This document shows, one piece after another, positions 10,691 to 20,699 of a stretch of DNA of 64,000 nucleotides. The DNA comes from Blumeriella jaapii (lineage: Eukaryota; Ascomycota; Leotiomycetes; Helotiales; Drepanopezizaceae). The position numbers and the translations under genes were made by a program. Position 1 is the first letter of the stretch, and every line of letters begins with the position of its first letter. The DNA lies in contig VWND01000033.1 of assembly GCA_009599575.1 (NCBI GenBank), forward strand, positions 62,001 to 126,000, in the 5' to 3' direction. The notes under the pieces are model-generated. The model made no database searches and had not been told where the DNA came from. It worked only from the letters and a program-made list of their open reading frames with translations.

Positions 10691-12180
10691 AAAAAGTTGT
10701 AATCGGCGAAAAGTTCGGCCTAGCGTGCTTGTCGAGCGTTTAAGAGTTTGGAGGTTATAAAGTATTTTAAGGTCTTATAATTAGTAATTATTTTAATTTA
10801 ATAAATTGAACTAATTAGTTTAGTACGAAAGTTGCTTAAAAATCTTACGATTGCGAGTATTTTTTTATCGTGTACGATATAGTTTAGTTTTGCGAAGATT
10901 ATGGTTTTGCTAAAATAGGCGATTGGAAGCCAGTCGTCGCTATAAAATTGCGAAAGCATAAAAGCTATTACGCCGTCGGAAGCGTTAGTTTTTAATATGC
11001 AGGGAAAGTTTTGTTTGTAATATTATAGAATTGGTGCAATAGTAAAGGTTAGTGTAAAAAGGTCGAAACTTTTTTGATATTTAGAAGTGAAATTAAAAGG
11101 AATGTTAGTTTTGGTTAAATAAACCAAAAGCTTTGCAATTATACCGTAGTTTCGAATAAAACGTCGGTAGAAGTTATAAACCAAAAAAGCTTTGTATATT
11201 TTTTATAATAATAGAAGGCTTTTAGTAAGCGATTACGGAGATTTTTTCTGGATTTATTTTTAGATTTTTAGTCGAGATAATAAAGCTTAGGTAACGGGTT
11301 CGTATAACGTTAAATTCAGATTTCCGAATATCGGCCTGTAATCCAGCGTTAGCGAGCTTTTGGAGCATTTTGCGAACGTATATAGCGTGTTTCAAAAGGT
11401 CGGACGAGTAGATAAGAATATTATTCAGGTATGTAATGCAAAAATCGTTTAAATAGTCGAAGAAAACGTCGTTTATATAGCGTTGGTAAATTGCGGATTT
11501 ATTAATAAGGCCAAAAGGTAGCATTTTGCATTTATAGGCGTCGTAACGCGTACGAAACGTCGTCAGTTTTTTATTGGCGGGGTTTATTCGAATTTTATGG
11601 AAGGTTTAACGAATATCGAGTTTCGTAAAGATTCGCGCTTTCGAGAAACGAATAAGGGTTTTATCGATAAAAAAAAGGGGGTAGCGATTTTTACGAATAA
11701 TATTATTAAAGGTTCGATAGTCGATATAAAAACGCAGTAAACCGTCGGGTTTTTTAGCGAAAAGTATTGGAGCAGCGAAAGGAGCGATGGAAAATTCGAT
11801 AAAACTTTTGTTAAGATTGTTTTATAGGTAGATTTTAATAATTTCGAGCTTTGGAATCGATATTTTGTATAAAAGAGTGTATTTCAGCTTTTTTTCATTT
11901 ATAATAAGCTCGATTTTATGGTCGTAAGGCCGGTAAGGGGCTAGCTTGTTACTGGCGGTTTTAGAAAACACGTGTTCGAAGTTTTTGTATTCCGGGGAAA
12001 GAAATTCGAGAGAAGGTTTATTCGAAGTTAGTTTTGTTAAGCTGGTTGAAAAGGTCGAAATCGATATTTTATTGGTTTTGAAACGTTCGAAAAGATTATA
12101 AAATTGGGTTTTGAAGGAAATATTATACGTAAGATCGTTTAGTATTTTGTCGATTTCGTACAGAAAGGTTGAAAACATTT
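10691..12180 (-). pseudogene. Gypsy B1 reverse transcriptase and RNase H
   Basis: RT is seen in two open stretches. At 11822-12178 it starts with HVFSKTASNKLAPYRPYDHK (family: LPxHRPxDHxIxL). At 11222-11524 it reads MLPFGLINKSAIYQRYINDV, then YLNNILIYSSDLLKH, where the YLDDILIYS catalytic box has both Asp codons changed to Asn, a direct RIP knock-out. RNase H lies at 10800-11190; the B2 counterpart reads LETNASDGVIAFVLSQ (family: TDASDxGxGAVLxQ). The gene order and motif spacing are normal for a chromovirus. Confidence 0.9.
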
Positions 12181-12890
12181 CAATTGCTTTTTTTCTAAAG
12201 ATTAGCTTGAAAGCGTGTGCAATAATTTGGCAGATGGAAATTAGATAAGTAGTAAATTAAGGGATTCGTTTTCGAACTGGTCGTTTGAGAGATTTAGAAA
12301 ATGGCTTGTTTGAATTATCGATTATATTAAGCTGAAAGGCTATCGCGGCGAAGGTTTTTTTTCGGTTTTTGGTGTAATTGTTTTTTATAGAACGAAGAAA
12401 TTGTTTTGACGAAAGAAGAAGAAAAAAAGAAGAAATAATAGAAAAAGGATCGGCAGCCTAGAAAGATGGTGTAATTTCTTGTATTATTTTATTAGCGTCG
12501 CTATCGAAATTGGCACCGCGAATGAAATTCGACTTTTTCGCGCTTCGTATAGCGTCGTAGATCTGCTATAATTGGTTAAGGTTTTTGTTACGTTTTACAG
12601 CGTCGTTTTGGTGGCGAGATTAAATTTTTCGGGGGTGTAAATAAAAGATTTTAATACAACGAGCGTAAAAGGCTGTGGAAGGGTAAAACTTCGGCTAATA
12701 AAGCTTGCGTTTATTATAATCTAGTAGAACTTGGTATTCGGCCAACCAAACTTTTTTTAAAATCATATTATAATTTCCGAGGTTGGTAATTAAAAAAGAA
12801 GTAAACGATTATATTCGATTGTTAATAATAAAATTAAAAAGCGTAAAATGTGTGATTGAATGGTCACGAGCTTTATTATACTTTTTTATA
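12181..12890 (-). pseudogene. Gypsy B1 linker between protease and RT
   Basis: Minus-strand coding remains between the protease and the RT start, with many stops. It contains one copy of the 36-bp palindromic mini-repeat at 12489-12524. B2 has the corresponding sequence at 41230-41960. Confidence 0.5.
12489..12524 (-). repeat. 36-bp palindromic mini-repeat, copy in B1
   Basis: Arms TTATTAGCG and CGCGAATG with core GTCGCTATCGAAATTGGCAC. It lies antisense to the B1 coding direction, unlike the copies in C. Confidence 0.65.
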
Positions 12891-12910
12891 AAAAAAGGAG
12901 CCGGGAGAAA

Positions 12911-13102
12911 TTAAATTAAAAGTTTTAAAAAAAAAAAAAGGGATTTGATTAGCGCCGAATCGATTAACGTATAATCGTTCGCTTCAGAGTCGGCGAACGC
13001 TTTTATTTTATACGAAAGGCTATTTTTAGTAAATATAACGGGAATTATTAGTAAATCGCTATTAAAAAGCTTTCGAACGTTAAAATAACGCATATCGCGC
13101 AA
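12911..13102 (-). pseudogene. Gypsy B1 aspartic protease
   Basis: A 63-codon open stretch on the minus strand: RDMRYFNVRKLFNSDLLIIP, then KAFADSEANDYTLIDSALIK. The ADSEANDYTLID block is a retropepsin active site (family: ALxDSGAxxxFID) with Gly changed to Glu by a G to A mutation. B2 has the same block at about 41041-41200. The enzyme would cleave gag-pol; it is inactive here. Confidence 0.82.
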
Positions 13103-14380
13103 TACGCTTAAAAAAAAGGTTTTGCTTAGGCCTGGGCGTTTTTCCGATTAGCGGAAGAGCTTTTAATTTTTTTATATGCATTTTGAAAGTCGTTTAAAGG
13201 GGGGTTTTCGTTTTTACTATTATTATCGGAGGGCGAATTTTCGGCCGGTTCGATTTCGTTTACACCTATCAGCCTGGGAAAGCTTTTGGATGGAACCGAG
13301 GGTCGGCTCGTAAAGGGTTTTGCAAATTGGCTTTTTTGAATTTTCTAATATGGAATAAAAAACGAGCGTTGTCGTTGGTCCGATCGAAAAGGAAAAACGC
13401 TAAAGGGGGCGTTTTGGCGTGGAGAAAAAAAAAAAACAAAAGGTTGAAAAGGAGCTTATGAAGCATTTGAACGATTTTCGTACGTACGATTTGACTCGTA
13501 ATATGCTTTAGTTAAGAATCTATTATTTTAATAAATGGTAGATTTGATAAAACGATTCGCGTATAAAATTCGTTTAGCTAATTGATTTTGTTTTTTTTAT
13601 CGGACGGCGGTAAGCTAATTTTTAAAAGTCGTTGTACGCGCTTATTTTAAATGCAGTTTTTTTCGTAAACGTTTTGGTATTTTATCGCGGAAAGCGTTTC
13701 GAAGCTATTTGTCGGTTCGTATTTGGACGTTCGCTGCGAGAATGGAAAATCGCAAATAGAATCGCTAAAAGTCGTCGTGCGTATTTATTATAAGTATTTT
13801 AAATTCGTTTTCGGTTTTTTGAACGTCGGAAAGATCGGCCAGGAAATCGGCGATTTTTTTAATTAATTTTTCGAAAAGTGTAGAATCGAAACGGTCCAAG
13901 ATACGCGGGATCAGGAATTTTTTTGCTACGCTTTCGGTTTGATCGAATATATAATTTTTGCGAAATCGATCGCTAGCGAAATAATCGTGGTAAAGTTCGA
14001 GGTTGTCGAGAATTTTAGTTTTTTATGGCGTGCTTTATAATTTTTACTATTATTTAGCTTAAATTTAAGGTTCGGAACGCGTTTTATACGAGTTAGTCGA
14101 AAATCAGCAAATAAATGGGAATTATAGCGTTTAAAAGGCGCGCTAGAGTTTTGGCCGTTAGGAAAAGATTTAAAAAGAGTTCGCGAAAAACGTGGAAGTT
14201 GGTTTGCAGCGTTTGTTGGTTGAAATAAAACGTTGCGAAAAAAGGAAGAAGCAGCAGATTCGCGACTGGCAAAAGCACGTTCGATAAATTTTATTAAACG
14301 CTTTGATTAAAGGGTTTGTCGTAATCGTATAGTTTTCAGAAATTATCGTTTACGCTTTTGCGTTTTTTTCAGTTGATTTT
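13103..14380 (-). pseudogene. Gypsy B1 gag
   Basis: Heavily broken gag region on the minus strand. Open pieces at 13269-13466 and 14093-14278 are collinear with 40665-40862 and 39870-40040 of B2, which supports the reading direction but not one unique frame. No zinc knuckle can be read with confidence. Charged, low-complexity composition is usual for gag. Confidence 0.6.
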
Positions 14381-14732
14381 GCAAAAGTTTCAACTAAACG
14401 CTTTTAGCGCTAGGATATAAAAAGGTGATAAGCGAAATGGTTGGCGCTCTGCCTTTTCTTTTGTTTTTTTTTCTTCGGGGGAAGGATTGTTTTTCAGAAA
14501 AAAAAGCTTTTGGGGGAAACTGCTTTTTCGCTAATTAAAAAAGAAATTAAAATATAGTAGCAGAAGCTGAAAAGCTTTGCTAAAAGAAAGATCGTTGAAT
14601 AGAAGCCATTTTTCGCGAAATGCGGAAATAGGCCTTTTTACGACCGGTCGATCACTTTGGTATGATCCGTGAGAAATTCGAGAGGAAAAATAGTTTACGC
14701 CGTCGCTAGCGTAGAAAAAAAGTTATTAATAA
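14381..14732 (-). other. Gypsy B1 5' leader and gag start
   Basis: Sequence between the 5' LTR and gag on the minus strand, conserved with 39393-39780 of B2. The primer binding site should start at 14732 reading leftward, but RIP has obscured it (the sequence begins TATTAATAAC). Confidence 0.5.
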
Positions 14733-15002
14733 TATAACGATTTAATTAATCGAAGAGCTAGGAAATTAATCAACTGGTCGCCGTATTTATATAGTATAAG
14801 AACGAGCCTTTGGTTTTGTAATAACAAAGATATTTATTTAGAATTAATAACTGCAGAAGGCAAAGATTGCTAAGGGGAGAGAGCCTTATATATATGATAG
14901 TCTCCATAGTTGATAAGGAGATCCACCAGGAGACCAGGGAGCTTGCAACTATACGTAGTTGCTGGGGTGATATACGAGGTGGCAAAAGAGTGAATCGTCA
15001 CA
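14733..15002 (-). repeat. Gypsy B1 5' LTR
   Basis: 270 bp. The right end GAATCGTCACA is followed at once by the TSD ATAAC at 15003-15007. The plus-strand frame at 14867-15088 starts in this LTR and is not a gene. Confidence 0.92.
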
Positions 15003-16080
15003 ATAACAAACTGTTTGAAAAAAGCAATAGTATCGCGAATTTGCTAACGATCGTAGTTTCGGAATTCCGATTTCAAAGCTTTAACTAGCTTACGCCAGTT
15101 TCGAGTTCTAATAGCCTTCCATTTATTTATCGATTTAATAATATTTTTAATAATTAAATTATAATAGCGAAAAAGTTTATCGAATATTTCAGTTTTAAAA
15201 ACTTCGAAATTCTCATAAATTTTTTTATATTTCTCGATAAAATCGGTAATATTAGCGCCACTGAATAAGAGTGCACCAAAGGAGCCAGAAAAAAGCATGC
15301 GGCCTCGCATAAAAAAACGAAAAGCGTCGTTGTTTATAATATTAGTAAAAATATTAGTAAGATTTGAATTAAATAAATAAGTGTTTTCTGAAATCGCAGA
15401 TTAAAAATCTTTAGTATAAAAAAATCGTTTTTAATAAAAAAGCTATTAAAAAAGTCTTTGTGTTTTCTAAAAAAATTAAATAAAACGAAATTGCGTCCAA
15501 ACATTTAAATAATATATTAAAAAACTTATTTATTAATAAATTAATTAAATTAATATAATATTATTATATAATCCACGGTTTCGATATTCCGTGGCTCAAA
15601 CTAATATACGTACAGCCATCTCCTTAATACTTTTAATAAAAAGCCGCAAATTATAATTGCTATAATCACAAAGCGTAAAATTAAAAAATTGAATTCTCGC
15701 CAAGCGTTTAACCAAAAAAAATTTAATTCAAAAAGGCCGAGCGCAGCGATCGAAGCGTACGAATCAATATTCGATTTATTATTTTTAAGCAAAAAAGCGA
15801 TTTTCGAACTTTGAATTTCGCACGGTTCAAAATTGCCTGACCGTAATTTCAAACGTTTTTAAAATGTATTACACTTTTGTAATTCAATAATTATACGCAA
15901 AATAAAAAAAGCTATTAAAAGTCTTTTACATAATACAGCTGCGAACAACATCATATAAAAAGTCTTTTAAACCGTAATAGCGAAATATCGAAATCGATTT
16001 TAATTATGAATTTAAAAAATGCATCGGCGAATATATAAAAACGAAACACCGAAGTTTAAATCCCTGCGTAAATTATCAAA
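15003..16080 (-). pseudogene. Gypsy C1 gag, N-terminal part (right of B1)
   Basis: Directly downstream (minus strand) of the C1 5' LTR. The open stretch 15044-15310 reads MLFSGSFGALLFSGANITDF, then IEKYKKIYENFEVFKTEIFD and KLFRYYNL, and ends ALKSEFRNYDR. This matches the gag of the widespread ascomycete gypsy group (pattern: F.G.NITDFLExFE...RLPRYC....W..LK.ALR.EFR..D). The first 300 bases or so after the LTR form the leader. B1 interrupts this gag at the ATAAC target. C4 has the same gag at 21290-21545 and C0 at 16520-16800. Confidence 0.82.
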
Positions 16081-16351
16081 TATAAAAGTAAATAAGAAAA
16101 CCAAACTGATACGGCCATATATCGGTAGATAAAATAATCTAGGGAATCCTTAAAAAAGACTAAAAAAAAAAAAAAAAAAAAAAAATAAGTAAAAATATAA
16201 ATTAAATTGCGTATTTATAGTACTATCTAAAAAAATGCTTTGCTCTTATACCTGTAAAAGTAGTCAGTGGCAGGGGGTTTCGGAGGGGTCCATGCCTCGA
16301 CCATAGCTAAAACTACCAACTCCCATCAATACGAGGTATCACCGTTTTACA
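16081..16351 (-). repeat. Gypsy C1 5' LTR
   Basis: 271 bp, one of six LTRs of family C in the window. Ends are TATAAAAG (RIP form of TGTAAAAG) and TTTTACA. Shared landmarks include ACGGCCATAT, GGAATCCCTAGA-type, CTTTTATACCTGT and CATGCCTCGACCATAGCT. The plus-strand base after it (16352 on) is gag sequence of C0, showing that C1 landed inside the gag of another C copy. A run of A at 16169-16184 makes it slightly long. Confidence 0.9.
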
Positions 16352-17586
16352 ATACTTAATAATTTTATTGCGAATACTGGTTAAAAAGCCAAATAAAAAC
16401 AATTTTTCCTGCTTAACTTCGCTTAAGACCTTTTTGTTAACGAAAACGTTAAAAACCCTCGTATAAATATAATAATAAACCTTAAGTTTTTTAGCTTAGC
16501 AAATTATTATAACAAATTATTTAAAAAAAGCGATAATATCGCGAATTTGCTAGCGATCGTAGTTTCGAAATTCCGATTTCAAAATTTTAATTAACTTACG
16601 CCAGTTTCGAGCCTTAATAACCTTTTATTTATTTATCGATTTAATAATATTTTTGATAGTTAAATTATAATAGCGAAAGAATTTATCGAATATTTTAGTT
16701 TTAAAAACTCCGAAATTCTTATAAATTTTTTTATATTTTTCGATAAAATCGGTAACGTTAGCGCTATTAAATAAAAGTATACTAGGGGAGCCAGGGAAAA
16801 GCATGCGGTCTCGTATAAAAAAACGAAAAGCGTCGTTATTTATAATATTAATAAAAGTATTAATAAGGTTTGAATTAAATAAATCAATGTTTTTTGAAAT
16901 AATAAATTAAAAGTTTTTAATATGAAAAAAATCGTTTTTAATAAAAAAGCTATCAAAAAAGTTTTTGTGTTTTTTGAAAAAATTAAATAAAATAAAATTG
17001 CGTCCAAATATTTGAGTAATATATTAAAAAACTTATTTTTTAATAAATTAATTAAATTAATATAGTATTGCTATATAATTTACGGTTTCGATATTTCGTA
17101 GCTCAGGCCAATGCACGTACAGCCATTTTTTTATTATTTTTAATAAAAAGCCGCAAATTGTAATTGCTATAATTATAAAACGTAAAATCAAAAAATTAAG
17201 TTTTCGCCAAGCGTTTAACCAAAAAAGATTTAATTTAAAAAGGCCGAGCGCAGCGGTCGAAGCGTACGAACTAATATTCGATTTGTTATTTTTAAATAAA
17301 AAAGCGACTTTCGAATTTTAAACTTCGCACGGTTTAAAATTGCTTGACCGTAATTTCAAACGTTTTTAAAATGTATTGCATTTTTATAATCTAATAATTA
17401 TATGCAAAATAAAAAAAGCTATTAAAAATCTTTTATATAATGCAGCTGCGAATAATATTATATAAAAAATCTTTTAACCGTAATGGCGAAATATCGAAAT
17501 CGATTTTAATTGCGAATTTAAAAAATACATCGGTAAATATATAAAAACGAAACACCGAAATTTGAATTTTTACGTAAATTATCAAA
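16352..17586 (-). mobile_element. Gypsy C0 leader and gag, 5' end only
   Basis: 1235 bp on the minus strand, parallel to 15003-16080 plus the part of C1 right of 8430. Once C1 is removed, the rest of C0 should follow after C1's missing 3' LTR, outside the window. The gag blocks of C1 are recognisable at 16520-16800 with more stops. The open stretch at 17433-17624 spans the leader and LTR and is probably not coding. Confidence 0.8.
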
Positions 17587-17853
17587 TGTAAAAGTAAATA
17601 AAAAAACCAAATTAATACGGCCATATATCGGTAAATAAAATAGTTTAAGGAATCCCTAAAAAAAACTAAAAAAAGAAAAAGAAAAATAAATAAAAATATA
17701 AATTAAACTGCGCGTTTATGGTATTATTTAAAAAAATACTTTGCTTTTATACCTGTTGAAGGTAGTCAATGGCAAGGGGTCTCGGAGGGGTCCATGCCTC
17801 GACCATAGCTAAAACTACCAACTCCCATCAACACAAAGTATCACCGTTTTACA
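17587..17853 (-). repeat. Gypsy C0 5' LTR
   Basis: 267 bp with intact TGTAAAAG and TTTTACA ends. Its right flank from 17854 is antisense copia D sequence, so C0 inserted into D3. Confidence 0.9.
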
Positions 17854-18079
17854 ATAGCTTTTATTTTGATTTGCAAAAGTTTAAAAAAGCTGAGGAATAA
17901 TAAAAGTTAATTTTCGCAATTGAATCTTTCGTTTAATAATTTTAATTGCATTGCGTAGCTGGGATGCGACGCTTTTATACGTATTTGCAAAGTTTATTAA
18001 AGCGTGTTTGTATTTTTATACGCCATTGCAAGCGCTGATAATTTAATTTCGCAAATAATTATCGGTTTCGTACTTGTCA
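17854..18079 (-). mobile_element. Copia D3, gag fragment
   Basis: About 226 bp of antisense copia D, matching 53865-54105 of D1 (gag, just before the zinc-knuckle region). Landmarks are GCATTGCGTAGCTGGGATG (the reverse complement of CATCCCAGCTACGCAATGC in D2) and CGCCATTGCAAGCGCTGATAA. It ends abruptly at about 18079, where a GC-rich insertion with its own direct repeats follows. The remainder of D3 was displaced by C0 or lost. Confidence 0.82.
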
Positions 18080-18083
18080 AAGG

Positions 18084-18185
18084 GCACGGTCCAAGTTCCC
18101 GGCCTTTGGCCGAGACCTTGCCGGACGGCCTTCGGCCTTCGGCCTTCGGCTTTCGGTCGGTCGTCCGAGCAAGCACGATCCAAAT
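18084..18185. repeat. GC-rich mini-insertion with 13-bp direct repeats
   Basis: A 76-bp GC-rich core (18097-18172) is bracketed by GCACGGTCCAAGT (18084-18096) and GCACGATCCAAAT (18173-18185). These direct repeats differ by two G to A changes only. The core contains four tandem copies of the 7-mer GGCCTTC (last one GGCTTTC) at 18127-18154. The structure looks like a very short insertion with a target duplication. It stands out strongly from the AT-rich surroundings. The plus-strand open stretch 18004-18201 crosses it by chance. Confidence 0.55.
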
Positions 18186-18698
18186 GGACTTAAAAATATA
18201 ACCAAACGAACCTTTTGTATTTTTTTAAATCCCTAAAATTTAATATATTAATCAAATAAATATTTTGTTTTCTAATTTGTCTTTTAATGCACCGTGACAT
18301 TTTGAATTTTTTTTTCAAATCCGGCCGGCAAGCATTCTTTTTTTACTATTTATTTAACTCCGCATATTTTAAGCTTTAGATTTTAATAAAAAACCGATCG
18401 GCTTTATAATCAATCCGCAACGAAAAAAGAAATTCAACAAGTTTTGAAAAAAAAAAACACTTTTTAAACCAAAATTCTAGTGTTATTAATATTATATTAT
18501 TAAGCATTCGAACGTTAAATAATATAACGACCGAAATAAACGATAATTACGAAAACCAGACCGACGATAGCTTTTTATTTTCCGACTTTTTTTTTTTTTT
18601 CCGTTTTAATTTATTTCGCAACCTTTTGCCGCTAACGAACGACTACGCAACTTTTTCTTTTTTCGTTTCGAGATTTTTTTTCGTATTAAAGCTTAATT
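18186..18698 (+). mobile_element. Gypsy E, leader and gag start (left of D2)
   Basis: AT-rich sequence up to the D2 insertion. From about 18500 it reads ITTEINDNYENQTDDSFLF in the plus direction and continues after D2 at 37183. The boundary with the preceding insertion and the position of E's own LTR are not resolved; 18186-18360 shows nothing I can assign. Confidence 0.5.
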
Positions 18699-18896
18699 TA
18701 TGGGTATATGGTGGTGGTTGATTATACGCACAATCACATAATCACACCACGTAATAGTAAGCTGCAAGCGTGCAGCCCTACCTACATATATTCCGTGCGG
18801 TAACTAGTTTACTTCTTAAATCTTTTTCGTAATATAACCCTAGTTATTGCAATATCTCAACTGTATATATACAATCTCTTTTATATAATATCAACA
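18699..18896 (+). repeat. Copia D2 5' LTR
   Basis: 198 bp, matching the LTRs at 36980-37177, 52127-52325 and 58083-58282. Shared landmarks: GTAGGCTGCAAGCGTGCAGC (RIP-altered here) and GTTATTGCAATATCTCAACT. The GCTGCAAGCGTGCAGC segment is a strong inverted repeat. Confidence 0.93.
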
Positions 18897-19238
18897 CTGA
18901 TCAATGGTTAACTTCATTATTAATCACAAAGCAGCTAGGTTTATTAAAAAAAAAATAGCAAAACGGTGCAAAAAGCGACCCTTTTCTGTATTTAAAACTA
19001 CGCTAAAATCGACGACTTCTTCGGAATAGCTGAGATCAGATACTAAAAAGTGACCTTTTAACTATACGCGTTTTACACGCTCGCGCCTAGCCTGCGCAAT
19101 AACCAAAACCGAAATTAACAAAAACCCATTTATTTGCGCTAAGCCCGAGCCTGCAGCCTGCGCACCGAAAACAGCAATAATCCAATTCAATTCAATTCGA
19201 TTTTGCAACCCTTCTGATTGCAAGCAAAAGCAGCCAAA

Positions 19239-20243
19239 ATGTCGAAAATATTTTTTTATCTTATTCGAAACTTTTTATTCGACTTAGATTTCGAAATCGA
19301 TACCGATTTTTGGCTAAAGCAATTCAAACCAAAAACAATTGCTTACCAAACCGCTTTTGTTAAATAAATAAATTTACCTTTTTTTAAACCGATACAAAAC
19401 AGAATATAAATACGTTTAAAAAAAAGATTTATAAAAGCTTTTTTAAAAAAATTTTGCTAATTAAAACGCCGATTTATTTAATATTACATACGCTTTTTTA
19501 AAACGCAATTTTTACAACTATTTGTTTACTTATGGAATTAATATAGCCTTATTTACAAAAAAACGAGATGGTAGCTATGCAAATCGCTTAGCAGCAGTAT
19601 TTCAGAAAAATAAACTTGCCTTTTTTACTTTTGCAAATAAAAAACGATAACAAATGAAAATTAAAAAACTTAGCTACGAAATAGCTTTCAAAAATAAAAA
19701 TAAAAATCCACCCTTGCTTTTTTTATTTAAATCAGTTGCTAGAAGCGAAGATTATTATAATAATAGAAATACTTATATCGAAAGCGATAAAAATGGATTT
19801 CAAAAGGCAAAAAACAGCCTAGCCAACGTTTATACGTTACGAACAATCAAAATACCTACCAAAAGTAGCGATAATAGCGTACGTAATATATTTTTTATAC
19901 GAAGCAAAACGTTATATAATTTCAAAAACAAAACGAAAATTCCTAAAATTAAAAATAACGATTCTGACTTTTTCGATAAACTTTTAGGCGACGACGAAAA
20001 AGCAGAAGTCAGACCTTATAAAAAAAACGACTCCGCACAGCTAATTCTGAATCTCAGCAAAATGTATTACAAGAATAAAATAAAATACGGAGATGGAATA
20101 TGAAATATATTTTACGTAAAGCTGAAAAAGTTTTATAATTTATGCGATTTATACAATTTCTTCGAAAGCTTATACGCAAAAACTTTTCCGCATATGCTTA
20201 AAAAAGCAGCTGACGCTTATTATTGTAATATTATAATTCGTAA
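19239..20243 (+). pseudogene. Copia D2 gag, 5' part
   Basis: ATG at 19239 starts MSKIFFYLIRNFLFDL, collinear with the D1 gag start at 52681. A 149-codon open stretch at 19654-20103 (IKKLSYEIAFKNKN and onwards) lies in the same frame as the D1 gag stretch SYEVVSKGKKKNP. Gag forms the particle. It is cut at 20243 by the C4 LTR and resumes at 32585 after a GTAA duplication. Confidence 0.8.
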
Positions 20244-20511
20244 TATAAAACGGTGATACCTTGTATTAATAGGAATTGGTAGTTTTAGCTATGGTCGAGG
20301 CATGGACCCTTCCGAAACCCCCTGCCATTAACTATCTTCAACAAATATAAAAGCAAAGCACCCCCTTAAATAATACCATAAGCATGCAATCTAATTTATA
20401 TTTTTACTTATTTTTTTTTTCCTTTTTTCAATTTTTTTTTAAAAATTTCCTAGATTATTTTACTCACCGATATATGGCCGTATTAATCTGGTTTTTTTAT
20501 TTATTTTTACA
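20244..20511 (+). repeat. Gypsy C4 5' LTR
   Basis: 268 bp, the reverse orientation of the LTRs at 16081, 17587, 44229 and 51585. It begins TATAAAACGGTGATACC and ends TTATTTTTACA. The block CTATGGTCGAGGCATGGACC is preserved. Confidence 0.92.
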
Positions 20512-20513
20512 TT

Positions 20514-20525
20514 TGGTGACTTACG
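20514..20525 (+). promoter_or_regulatory. Gypsy C4 primer binding site
   Basis: TGGTGACTTACG begins two bases after the 5' LTR. It is complementary to a tRNA 3' end reading CGTAAGTCACCA, so it carries the expected CCA pairing. The same place in C0 and C1 reads TGATAATTTACG or similar after RIP. The tRNA species is not identified. Confidence 0.7.
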
Positions 20526-20699
20526 TAAGGATTTAAACTTCGGTGTTTCGTTTTTATACGCTCGCCGATGCATTTTTTAAATTCGTAATCAAAATCGACT
20601 TCGATATTCCGCTATTACGGTTTAAAAAACTTTTTATATAATATTATTCGCAGCTATATTATATAAAAAACCTTTAATAACTTTTTTTATTTTGCGCAT

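Larger units (their letters stand above)
8596..15002 (-). mobile_element. Gypsy B1, complete chromovirus, inserted in C1
   Basis: A full Ty3/gypsy element of 6407 bp on the minus strand, with 270-bp LTRs that begin TGTGACGA and end TCACA (RIP variants TATAACGA and TTATA). It is flanked by the 5-bp TSD ATAAC (8591-8595 and 15003-15007). The unoccupied site is visible in the related sequence at about 16511-16523 (TTATTATAACAAATTA). Order on the minus strand: 5' LTR, gag, protease, RT, RNase H, integrase, GPY/F module, chromodomain, 3' LTR. All coding parts carry stops. Confidence 0.93.

Noticed and set aside
16169..16184. Poly-A run as the tail of a retroposed sequence
   Set aside because: It is inside the C1 LTR at the place where the other LTRs have an A-rich GAAAAAGAAAAATAAATAAA-type segment; it is expansion of that run.
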